NCBI GenBank assembly: GCA_013911625.1
Contig: JACESW010000014.1
Location: 1 to 14,449, forward strand
Length of the DNA: 14,449 nt
Direction of reading: 5' to 3'
Source of the DNA: Cryomorphaceae bacterium
GTDB taxonomy: Bacteria; Bacteroidota; Bacteroidia; Flavobacteriales; Schleiferiaceae
The position numbers were made by a program, and so were the translations under genes. Shown here in pieces: positions 7,764-14,449 of the stretch (positions are counted from its first letter, which is position 1; each line of letters starts with the position of its first letter). The notes under the pieces were generated by a model that saw only the letters and a list, made by a program, of their open reading frames with translations, had not been told where the DNA came from and made no database searches.

Positions 7764-7777
7764 CGAAGTTAGCTTTG
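7764..7777. promoter_or_regulatory. Overlapping -7 boxes in the bcp/nth divergent gap
   Basis: On the plus strand TAGCTTTG (7770-7777) matches TAnnTTTG exactly and would serve nth, 44 bases ahead of its ATG. On the minus strand TAACTTCG (7771-7764) matches with one difference and would serve bcp, 28 bases ahead of its ATG. The two boxes share two bases. Neither has a clear -33 box. Confidence 0.4.
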
Positions 7778-7820
7778 TTTTGTTCCTTAGAACCCTTGTT
7801 AGCAATAAATAGTTTTCCAC

Positions 7821-8516
7821 ATGACCAAAGCAGAAAAAGTACAATACGTCGTCGATGAACTGGAACGTCTTTATCCAGAAACGCCGGTACCGCTCGACCA
7901 CAAAGACCCCTTTACCCTGCTTGTGGCAGTAGTGCTTAGTGCACAGTGCACCGACGAGCGCGTAAATCAAATCACTCCGAAGCTTTTCGCTGTGGCAGAC
8001 AACCCTTACGATATGGCCAAAATGACCGTGGAAGAAATCGCTGCCATTATTCGACCGTGTGGTTTAGTTCCGATGAAAAGTAAAGGCATCCACTCCTTTT
8101 CAAATACTATTGTAAACGATTACAACGGCCAAGTACCGGCTAGCTTCGAAGCATTGGAGGCGATGCCAAGTGTTGGTCATAAGACGGCTAGTGTAGTGAT
8201 GAGCCAAGCCTTTGGTGTACCAGCATTCCCTGTAGATACGCATATTCAACGACTCATGTTCCGATGGGGGTTCTCAAACGGTAAATCTGTAGATCAAACC
8301 GAAAAAGATGCGAAGCGATTATTTGCTCGAGAACTCTGGAACAAGCTGCACCTGCAAATCATCTTCTATGGACGCGAGTTCAGCCCAGCCCGTGGATGGG
8401 ATTTGGAGAAGGATTACATCACAAGTACAATTGGCCGAAGAAGTGAAATTAAAAAGTGGGAAGTAGAACAAGAGCGCAAGGCAAAGAAAGCTTCGCTTAA
8501 GAAAGCTCGCCGATAG
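7821..8516 (+). CDS. nth: Endonuclease III-type DNA glycosylase/AP lyase without the iron-sulfur cluster
   Basis: 231 residues. Nth removes oxidised pyrimidines from DNA and cuts the resulting abasic site in base excision repair. The helix-hairpin-helix motif MPSVGHKTASVVM carries the catalytic lysine (Lys121), and FPVDTHIQR carries the catalytic aspartate (Asp139). LSAQCTDERVNQ (39-50) matches the family's substrate-pocket helix. The usual C-terminal C-x6-C-x2-C-x5-C cluster loop is absent: the matching stretch from 187 is FSPARGWDLEKDYITSTIG, with no cysteine. Only Cys43 and Cys80 occur in the whole protein. A lysine/arginine-rich tail (about 206-231) ends it. ATG 7821 gives a normal family start. 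yebC follows 38 bases later on the same strand. Confidence 0.93.
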   Translation: MTKAEKVQYVVDELERLYPETPVPLDHKDPFTLLVAVVLSAQCTDERVNQITPKLFAVADNPYDMAKMTVEEIAAIIRPCGLVPMKSKGIHSFSNTIVNDYNGQVPASFEALEAMPSVGHKTASVVMSQAFGVPAFPVDTHIQRLMFRWGFSNGKSVDQTEKDAKRLFARELWNKLHLQIIFYGREFSPARGWDLEKDYITSTIGRRSEIKKWEVEQERKAKKASLKKARR

Positions 8517-8520
8517 TTGT

Positions 8521-8528
8521 TATTTTTG
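8521..8528 (+). promoter_or_regulatory. Possible -7 box for yebC
   Basis: TATTTTTG matches TAnnTTTG exactly, five bases past the nth stop codon and 26 bases before the preferred yebC ATG at 8555. No clear -33 box is seen, and yebC may also be read from the nth promoter. Confidence 0.4.
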
Positions 8529-8554
8529 GGCAGCATTAAAAGAAATTGACCTTT

Positions 8555-9286
8555 ATGGGACGCGCATTTGAATTTAGAAAAGAACGCAAGTTTAAGCGTT
8601 GGGCAGGGATGGCGAAGACCTTCTCAAGAATTAGCAAGGACATCATCATGGCCGTAAAAGAAGGTGGTGATAACCCAGATTCTAACTACCGCTTAAGAAT
8701 GCTTCTTCAAAATGCCAAGGCAGCCAACATGCCTAAGGACAATGTGGAGCGTGCCATTAAAAAGGCAATGTCGAAAGACCAAAGCGACTACAAGACCATT
8801 ATCTATGAAGGATACGGTCAGCACGGTATCGCTGTTTTAGTGGAGACTGCCACGGACAATAACACCCGCACCGTAGCGAATGTACGTTCGTACTTCAATA
8901 AATGTGAAGGGTCTCTCGGGACTTCAGGTTCGGTGGAGTTTATGTTTGAGCACAAGTGTCATGTGAAGATTGCCGCCGGTGATATCGATGTGGAAGAACT
9001 GGAATTTGAGATGATCGATCACGGTGCTGAAGACGTGTTTAAAGACACTGAAGAGAAAGACGGCGAGGAAACTGAAATCATCATGATTTATGGCCAATTC
9101 GCTGACTACGGTAACATCGCAAAAGGTCTAGAAGGTTTGGGTCACGAGATTGTTGAATCTGGTTTTGAATATATCCCAACTACAACGAAAGAGCTCGACG
9201 AGGCACAGACTAAGGACCTCGAAAAACTCATTGAAAAATTAGAAGAGGACGACGATGTACAAAATGTGTACACGACTATGAGATAA
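8555..9286 (+). CDS. yebC: YebC/PmpR/TACO1-family protein
   Basis: 243 residues from ATG 8555; a TTG nine bases upstream is in frame, but MGRAFEFRKERKFKRWAGMA is the standard Bacteroidota start of this family. Motifs include MAVKEGGDNPDSNYRLRM, NMPKDNVERAIKKA, YEGYGQHGIAVLVE, TDNNTRT and GTSGSVEFMFE, spanning the three domains of the fold. The family has been described as DNA-binding transcriptional regulators in some bacteria, while the mitochondrial relative TACO1 and recent bacterial work link it to translation of difficult sequences; which applies here cannot be read from sequence. It follows nth by 38 bases on the same strand and ends at a bidirectional terminator. The frame stays open for 22 codons past the stop. 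Confidence 0.94.
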   Translation: MGRAFEFRKERKFKRWAGMAKTFSRISKDIIMAVKEGGDNPDSNYRLRMLLQNAKAANMPKDNVERAIKKAMSKDQSDYKTIIYEGYGQHGIAVLVETATDNNTRTVANVRSYFNKCEGSLGTSGSVEFMFEHKCHVKIAAGDIDVEELEFEMIDHGAEDVFKDTEEKDGEETEIIMIYGQFADYGNIAKGLEGLGHEIVESGFEYIPTTTKELDEAQTKDLEKLIEKLEEDDDVQNVYTTMR

Positions 9287-9314
9287 AGCGTCGCGAGCAG
9301 CGAAGCTAAAGCAC

Positions 9315-9343
9315 AAAAAAGCCGCCCGATGGGCGGCTTTTTT
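9315..9343. terminator. Bidirectional terminator between yebC and clpX
   Basis: GCCGCCC (9321-9327) pairs with GGGCGGC (9331-9337) around the loop GAT, with six A's before and six T's after. Either strand therefore reads as stem plus T-run. It lies 28 bases after the yebC stop and 8 bases after the clpX stop, ending both convergent units. Confidence 0.95.
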
Positions 9344-9351
9344 AGTAGTTA

Positions 9352-10590
9352 TTAAGCTGGAATTTTACGCAGCGAACTTCGTTCAATTTGCGCTTTTGCG
9401 TACTCCTTGGTGATGTGAATGGATTTTTCCTCCATGCCCGGTGCATCGAACATATAATCGGTTAGGATGGCCTCACAAACACTGCGCAATCCACGAGCGC
9501 CAAGGCTGTAATCGAGCGCTACCTCAACAATGTAATCGTACACTTCATCGTCAAAAGACAAGGCGATATTGTCCATATGGAAAAGGTGCTGGTACTGCTT
9601 GACCAACGCATTCTTCGGCAAGGTTAAGATAGCACGAAGCGCATCTTTATCTAGCGGAGACATAAATGTCACGATAGGCATACGTCCGATGAGTTCAGGG
9701 ATTAATCCAAAGCTCTTAAGATCTGAAGGAGTGATGTAGCTCAATACTTCATCATCTTCCACGTGATTACGACTCTCCTTAGAGTACCCAAGTGTAGCCG
9801 AATTCAACCGCGAACCGATCTTCTTCTCAATTCCTACAAAGGCGCCGCCTGCAATGAAGAGGATATTTGTGGTATCCACTTCGATGTACTTTTGGTCCGG
9901 ATGCTTACGCCCTCCTTTTGGCGGTACGTTCACTTTTGAACCTTCAAGCAACTTGAGTAAACCTTGCTGAACACCTTCACCGCTGACATCACGTGTAATG
10001 GATGGGTTATCTCCTTTGCGTGCAATCTTGTCTATCTCGTCTATGAATACAATACCCACCTGAGCACGGTTCAAATCATAATCGGCTGCTTGCAACAGAC
10101 GCGTCAATATGCTTTCAACGTCCTCGCCCACGTAACCTGCTTCAGTAAGTACTGTAGCATCTACAATGGTGAACGGCACATTGAGCAACTTAGCGATGGT
10201 GCGTGCCATTAACGTCTTTCCTGTCCCGGTGTTTCCTACCAGAACAATATTGGATTTATCGACATCCGGCGCATCCTTGAGGGGAACCAAACCAATACGC
10301 TTATAATGATTATATACGGCTACAGCAAGCGTGCGCTTGGCAGGCTCTTGACCAATAATGTATTCGTCGAGGTGCGCTTTGATTTGCTTTGGGGTGAAGT
10401 CAAACTCTGGCTTTGCAGCGACATCCAATGGATTAGTCTGCGGCTTTTCACCGAGTTCAGCGTGAAGGATACCACCCGCTTGGCCAACGCAACGGTCACA
10501 GATATGGGCATCCACACCAGCAATCATCATCTCTGCCTCATCCTTACTGCGTCCGCAGAAGGAACAGTGGATGTTCTTCTCTTCGCTCAT
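9352..10590 (-). CDS. clpX: ClpX, ATPase subunit of the ClpXP protease
   Basis: 412 residues, normal for the family. ClpX recognises tagged or regulatory proteins, unfolds them with ATP and feeds them to ClpP. Order of elements: zinc-binding domain with Cys9, Cys12, Cys31 and Cys34; Walker A GNTGTGKT (119-126); pore-1 loop GYVG (152-155); Walker B VFIDEID (181-187); RKH pore loop (228-230); arginine finger region GLIPELIGR (295-303); sensor 2 GARGLR (364-369). The ClpP-docking loop reads LGY (267-269) where E. coli has IGF. The start ATG shares its A with the clpP stop codon (TAATG), pointing to coupled translation and a common mRNA. It ends just before the bidirectional terminator. Confidence 0.97.
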   Translation of the reverse strand: MSEEKNIHCSFCGRSKDEAEMMIAGVDAHICDRCVGQAGGILHAELGEKPQTNPLDVAAKPEFDFTPKQIKAHLDEYIIGQEPAKRTLAVAVYNHYKRIGLVPLKDAPDVDKSNIVLVGNTGTGKTLMARTIAKLLNVPFTIVDATVLTEAGYVGEDVESILTRLLQAADYDLNRAQVGIVFIDEIDKIARKGDNPSITRDVSGEGVQQGLLKLLEGSKVNVPPKGGRKHPDQKYIEVDTTNILFIAGGAFVGIEKKIGSRLNSATLGYSKESRNHVEDDEVLSYITPSDLKSFGLIPELIGRMPIVTFMSPLDKDALRAILTLPKNALVKQYQHLFHMDNIALSFDDEVYDYIVEVALDYSLGARGLRSVCEAILTDYMFDAPGMEEKSIHITKEYAKAQIERSSLRKIPA

Positions 10591-11264
10591 TACTTCGCTT
10601 GATTCTTGCCGAGCAAAATTTCGTCAACCATACCGTAGTCTTTCGCCTCTTGCGAAGTCATCCAGTAATCGCGGTCAGAATCTGCCTCTACTTTATCGAA
10701 AGGCTGACCACTGTGGTGAGAAATGATAGAATACAACTCCTTCTTCAGCTTGAGGATCTCCTGCAAGGTAATTTCCATATCTGAAGCTTGTCCTTGAGCA
10801 CCACCCATCGGCTGGTGGATCATGATACGGCTGTGCTTCAGCGCTGAACGCTTCCCCTCTGCACCTGCACACATCAGTACAGCTCCCATTGAAGCAGCCA
10901 TACCTGTACAGATGGTTGCAACATCTGGGTTAACCACCTGCATGGTGTCATAGATGCCTAGTCCTGCATACACAGAACCGCCGGGTGAGTTGATGTATAT
11001 CTGAATGTCCTTCTTCGCATCAGCACTCTCTAAAAAGAGCAACTGTGCTTGGACAATGTTTGCTACCTGATCGTTGATACCTGTTCCCAAGAAAATGATG
11101 CGATCCATCATCAAACGCGAGAACACGTCCATCTGTGCAACATTCATTTGACGCTCCTCAATGATGTAAGGCGTCAACGATGCGTCTACGTACTGATCAA
11201 CATACATGCTCTGAATACCGGCATGCTTGGTAGCGTACTTTTTAAATTCTTTTCCTAAATCCAT
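10590..11264 (-). CDS. clpP: ClpP, proteolytic subunit of the Clp protease
   Basis: 224 residues. ClpP is a tetradecameric serine protease chamber that degrades proteins delivered by ClpX. The catalytic triad is visible: Ser125 in MAASMGA, His150 in RIMIHQP and Asp199 in DSDRDYW, spaced as in the E. coli enzyme (25 and 49 residues). INSPGGSVYAGLGIYD (91-106) is the family substrate-binding region. The N-terminal stretch before about residue 35 probably includes a propeptide. ATG 11264 gives MDLGKEFKKYA, a common Bacteroidota start. The gene lies 52 bases after tig and overlaps clpX by one base, giving the familiar order tig-clpP-clpX. Confidence 0.97.
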   Translation of the reverse strand: MDLGKEFKKYATKHAGIQSMYVDQYVDASLTPYIIEERQMNVAQMDVFSRLMMDRIIFLGTGINDQVANIVQAQLLFLESADAKKDIQIYINSPGGSVYAGLGIYDTMQVVNPDVATICTGMAASMGAVLMCAGAEGKRSALKHSRIMIHQPMGGAQGQASDMEITLQEILKLKKELYSIISHHSGQPFDKVEADSDRDYWMTSQEAKDYGMVDEILLGKNQAK

Positions 11265-11316
11265 GAATCAAAGTTGGTTTGAAGGTTAAGACAATTCCCT
11301 TAGATTTTGTTCTAAG

Positions 11317-12672
11317 TTATGCCTTTTCTGTGACCAATTTTATGAATTCATCATAAGTCACCTCTTTCTCATCAACTTTAAATGACTCTTTATAGTGTGC
11401 TAGCAGCTTCGCGTTATATACTTGGTCGCTGATACGACGAACTTCTTCTTCGTTTTTAAGTGCGTTTTCCGCAATGCCTTTCAACATCTCATCGTCCATC
11501 ACTTGCTGACCGTACTGTTGGAACTGTGCTTTCACCATACCCACAGTGTGGTCTAGAAGATCTTCGCGGCTCACCTTAATCTCAGCAGCAGTGATTACTG
11601 CGTTCTCGATCAACTGGTAACGCAATCCTTTCTCTGTTTTTTCCCAATCAGCCTCTACCTCTTCAGCAGTCAATGGCTTCTCGCCTGAAGTCTGCATCCA
11701 CTTTTTCAAAAATGCGATAGGAAGGTCAAATTTGGTCTTATCGAGCAAGTACTCTGCAACATTATTCAAGAAGTACTGATCCGATTCGTTTTGGTACATG
11801 CGCTCCGCTTCCTCTTTCATGCGAGCACGCATTTCTTCTTCCGAAGTCACCGCACCTTCACCGTATACCTTGTCGAAGAACTCTTGGTTCAACTCTGCAG
11901 GCTCCATACGGCTGATGTTTGTTAGTTTGAATTCGAAAGATCCGGTCGAAGCTTCCAACTGAGCATCAGTTACTCCGAGCAATCCTGCTACGTTATAATC
12001 CTTACCAAACGACTTCTTCGCATCGAATGCGATGGTGCTGCCCATGGATGATTTGGCCAATTCACCCTGCGCTTTCTTCGTCTTCAAATTGGTTCCCAAG
12101 AACTGTGCATCTTCCTTAACGATACCGCCTTCTACAGCTGCACCATCAGCATCTACCTCAGTAAACGAACCGTGGAACATATCATCAGCCGCTGGCTTTT
12201 CTGGAGTAGACATCTTGCCGTAACGACCGCGGATATCTTCCATGTATGTATCGAGCACCTTGCCGTCTGCAACGACCTTAACGCCTTTGACCTTATTCTT
12301 TTTCGTGATTTTAACATCAACCTCTGGACTCAAGCCTAGCTCGAAACCAAAGTTGTATGTTCCTGGAGTATCGAAATCTAGTTCCTCTTGCTCTACTGGA
12401 AGTGGGTTACCTAGAATGTTCAACTTTTCCTCTTGGATGTAGTTGTAGATTGAATCTTGAAGCATTTTGTTGATCTCATCAATCAATACCGCTTTACCGT
12501 ACTGCTTCTTGATCAAACCCATCGGCACTTTACCTGGACGGAATCCTGGAATGTTAGCGCTCTTGCGGTAATTCTGTAGCACAGAGTTCACGTTGTCCTG
12601 GTAATCTTCAGGAGTGATTTCAATGTTTACCATTAGGTTTAGTGCATCTACTTCGTTCTTGCTAATGTTCAT
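11317..12672 (-). CDS. tig: Trigger factor, ribosome-associated chaperone
   Basis: 451 residues. Trigger factor binds near the ribosome exit tunnel and shelters new polypeptides. The N-terminal domain holds the ribosome-docking loop GFRPGKVP (43-50; Pro replaces the Lys of the E. coli FRK triplet) followed by KKQYGKAVLIDEINKM. A middle region (about 155-245) stands where the FKBP-type prolyl isomerase domain normally is, but the signature residues around IPGFE are not recognisable. The C-terminal arms (about 250-451) are helical and charged (EEEMRARMKEEAERMYQ, FLKKWMQ). ATG 12672 is preceded by a good -7 box at 12715-12722. clpP and clpX follow on the same strand, so the three probably share transcription. 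Confidence 0.93.
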   Translation of the reverse strand: MNISKNEVDALNLMVNIEITPEDYQDNVNSVLQNYRKSANIPGFRPGKVPMGLIKKQYGKAVLIDEINKMLQDSIYNYIQEEKLNILGNPLPVEQEELDFDTPGTYNFGFELGLSPEVDVKITKKNKVKGVKVVADGKVLDTYMEDIRGRYGKMSTPEKPAADDMFHGSFTEVDADGAAVEGGIVKEDAQFLGTNLKTKKAQGELAKSSMGSTIAFDAKKSFGKDYNVAGLLGVTDAQLEASTGSFEFKLTNISRMEPAELNQEFFDKVYGEGAVTSEEEMRARMKEEAERMYQNESDQYFLNNVAEYLLDKTKFDLPIAFLKKWMQTSGEKPLTAEEVEADWEKTEKGLRYQLIENAVITAAEIKVSREDLLDHTVGMVKAQFQQYGQQVMDDEMLKGIAENALKNEEEVRRISDQVYNAKLLAHYKESFKVDEKEVTYDEFIKLVTEKA

Positions 12673-12714
12673 CTGCTTTCAATTAGATTAAATACATCCT
12701 TGTAATGAGGGGTG

Positions 12715-12722
12715 CAAAGGTA
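12715..12722 (-). promoter_or_regulatory. -7 box of the tig promoter
   Basis: On the minus strand TACCTTTG, followed by CA, is an exact TAnnTTTG box, 42 bases ahead of the tig ATG. No TTG-type -33 box is evident at 18-21 bases. It probably drives tig and, by readthrough across the 52-base gap, clpP and clpX. Confidence 0.6.
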
Positions 12723-12828
12723 CTAACAATTTGTGGTTTATGGCGTTATATAATGGAATGGGCTTTTGTATTCCTTTAACGGTTTCAGTGTGGTCCAATT
12801 CATTTAACATCGTACCTTGTCATTTCCT

Positions 12829-14449
12829 ATGTATTCCAAGCTTATGCAGCGTAAAAACCTCAAATACCTCTTGCCACTTTTGGGTGTGGCCCTAATCATT
12901 TTTGGATTCAACAAATACGGCACAGAAGAAGATAAAGAAGCTGTGATTTTCGCCCTAGTTCGTGACGCATTGACCAATGTGCACTTGCAGCCTAAGGAAA
13001 TGAACGACGCGCTGAGTGCGGAGATCTTCGACGCTTACATAGAGGCTATAGACTACAACAAACTGTTTTTGACGAAGGCAGAAGTGGATGAATTGGCCAA
13101 AGACAGAAATAATCTGGATCAAGCTTTTTACACGACCAACACTGCTTTTTTTGACAAGAGTTACGGCCTAATCATCCAAGGCATTGATCGTTCGAAGGAG
13201 ATTTACACGCGCCTACTGTCAAAACCCTTCGATTACACTGAGGATGAAAGCATTTATTCAGACGCTGAAGAGCGCCCATTCGCGAGCGACGTTGCAGCAC
13301 TAGAGAACAGCTGGAAGCAACACCTGAAATGGCGCATCCTTAACCGTATCTACGAAAAAGACAATGCCCAAAAAGAGGATGCTGAAACCGATGAAGCGGT
13401 CGAACTCAAAGATTTTGCAACGCTTGAAAACGAAGCGCGTGAGAAGGAATTGGAACTTCAAGAAGAATGGTACGAAGATTTGATGGACGTCAGCCGTATT
13501 GAATGGTTCGGGATGTACATGAATGCCTACTGTGAAACCTTTGACCCACACACCAGCTACTTGGCGCCTCAGCAAAACGAGAACTTTGAGCTGAGCATGA
13601 CGGGGCAGTTTGAAGGAATTGGCGCCCAACTAAAACAAGAAGGCGATTACATCGGTATTGAACGCATTATTGCAGGGTCAGCCTGTTGGAGACAGGGTGA
13701 TCTAGAGGTGGGCGACCGCATCATTGCCGTGGCTCAGGGCAGCGAAGAACCCGTAGACGTGATCGGCTATAAAGTACGTGAGGCCATTAAGCTCATTCGT
13801 GGTAAAAAAGGCTCCGAAGTGCGCCTAACGGTAAAGAAGAAGGACGGCTCTCGTCAAATTATCCCTATCATTCGCGACGTCGTGGAGATCGAAAGCACCT
13901 TTGCTCGAAGCGCAGTGTTGGACGGAAAAACGTTCAAGAAAAAAGACGGTCAATACTCGATGACAGGTGAGCTTGGAACCAAAACGGGATACATCAAGCT
14001 GCCGAAATTCTATGTAGATTTCTACAACAAGAACAACCGCAATGCTGCTGAGGACGTAAAAGCGGAAATCATCAAGCTCAAGGAGCAAGGTGTGGACGGC
14101 ATCATTCTCGACCTTCGCAGCAACGGCGGTGGCTCACTACAAGCCGCTACCGAGATCGCTGGATTGTTCACTGAAAAAGGGCCGCAAGTACAGGTGAAGA
14201 GCTTCCAGAACGGCACCCGTGCAAAAGGCAATAAAGACCCTAAAGTCTATTGGGACGGACCCTTGGTCGTGTTGGTCAATAACTACAGCGCCTCCGCTTC
14301 AGAAATTGTAAGTGCGGCCTTACAGGACCGCGGTCGTGCGCTCATTGTAGGCCCGTCTAAAAGCACCTTCGGTAAAGGAACGGTTCAGAACATGTTCGAT
14401 CTGGATCGCGCCGTTGGGGGTCCTTTGAATGATCTTAAACCATTAGGAG
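12829..14449 (+). CDS. prc: Carboxy-terminal processing protease, Prc/Tsp type, S41A (runs off right edge)
   Basis: 540 codons are visible with no stop before the edge. The N-terminus has a basic stretch and hydrophobic core (LLPLLGVALIIFGF), an export signal or anchor, so it acts in the periplasm. The Prc-type N-terminal helical region (about 35-245, with YNKLFLTKAEV and ETFDPHTSYL) precedes a PDZ domain (about 258-350, GIGAQL, LEVGDRIIAV, IRGKKGSEVRL). The protease core follows, with GYIKLPKFY, GIILDLRSNGGGSL, nucleophile Ser489 in YSASAS and general base Lys516 in FGKGTVQ. The family cuts proteins from their C-termini. Start is uncertain: ATG 12829 or the in-frame ATG 12844, which gives a conventional signal peptide beginning MQRKNLK. 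Divergent from tig. The C-terminal part is outside the window. Confidence 0.92.
   Translation, partial: MYSKLMQRKNLKYLLPLLGVALIIFGFNKYGTEEDKEAVIFALVRDALTNVHLQPKEMNDALSAEIFDAYIEAIDYNKLFLTKAEVDELAKDRNNLDQAFYTTNTAFFDKSYGLIIQGIDRSKEIYTRLLSKPFDYTEDESIYSDAEERPFASDVAALENSWKQHLKWRILNRIYEKDNAQKEDAETDEAVELKDFATLENEAREKELELQEEWYEDLMDVSRIEWFGMYMNAYCETFDPHTSYLAPQQNENFELSMTGQFEGIGAQLKQEGDYIGIERIIAGSACWRQGDLEVGDRIIAVAQGSEEPVDVIGYKVREAIKLIRGKKGSEVRLTVKKKDGSRQIIPIIRDVVEIESTFARSAVLDGKTFKKKDGQYSMTGELGTKTGYIKLPKFYVDFYNKNNRNAAEDVKAEIIKLKEQGVDGIILDLRSNGGGSLQAATEIAGLFTEKGPQVQVKSFQNGTRAKGNKDPKVYWDGPLVVLVNNYSASASEIVSAALQDRGRALIVGPSKSTFGKGTVQNMFDLDRAVGGPLNDLKPLG

Noticed and set aside
9288..9306. Small GC-rich dyad after yebC (TCGC...GCGA) as a second terminator or RNA
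   Set aside because: Only 4 bp pair and no T-run follows; the adjacent hairpin at 9321-9337 explains termination.
12723..12828. Possible small RNA or promoter pair in the tig/prc divergent gap
   Set aside because: Apart from the tig -7 box I see only imperfect TAnnTTTG matches (such as TACCTTGT at 12813-12820) and no hairpin with a T-run, so no feature is called.

Overview
The window looks like an ordinary stretch of core chromosome from a marine-type member of the Bacteroidota, most likely class Flavobacteriia (Cryomorphaceae/Schleiferiaceae-like). The grounds are the gene set and protein styles (Bacteroidota-type YebC beginning MGRAFEFRK, divergent trigger factor, TonB receptor with the NDMENG/YWSNW plug signature) and repeated promoter -7 boxes of the Bacteroidota form TAnnTTTG, with no convincing Shine-Dalgarno sequences. 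Base composition is moderate and even. I see no insertion sequence, phage gene, CRISPR array, tRNA or rRNA.

Layout, left to right. (1) 1-1419, minus: N-terminal two thirds of an oligopeptidase B-like S9 peptidase whose catalytic domain lies off the left edge. It is divergent, across 34 bases, from (2) 1454-2362, plus: a glycerophosphodiester phosphodiesterase lipoprotein. That gene meets (3) 2359-3426, minus: a TPR-repeat lipoprotein, tail to tail, the two stop codons sharing a CTAG. (4) 3494-6031, minus: a large TonB-dependent outer-membrane receptor with its own promoter box and a strong terminator. (5) 6181-7182, minus: recA, with a well-formed promoter overlapped by a perfect inverted repeat. 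(6) 7274-7735, minus: Bcp/PrxQ peroxiredoxin, divergent from (7) 7821-8516, plus: endonuclease III lacking all four iron-sulfur cysteines, then (8) 8555-9286, plus: YebC-family regulator. A bidirectional terminator separates yebC from (9) the minus-strand cluster tig (11317-12672), clpP (10590-11264), clpX (9352-10590). (10) 12829-14449, plus: the N-terminal part of a Prc/Tsp-type carboxy-terminal processing protease, running off the right edge.

Functionally the window groups DNA repair and recombination (RecA, Nth), peroxide defence (Bcp), protein folding and turnover (trigger factor, ClpP, ClpX, Prc, oligopeptidase B) and envelope functions (GDPD, TPR lipoprotein, TonB receptor). clpP and clpX overlap by one base (TAATG) and probably form one transcription unit with tig.

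I did not find a convincing undescribed multi-gene system. The best leads are local: the cluster-less Nth, the dyad over the recA promoter, the terminator squeezed against the TPR lipoprotein start, the CTAG shared stop, and small family departures in ClpX, trigger factor and Prc. All gaps between genes are under 160 bases.
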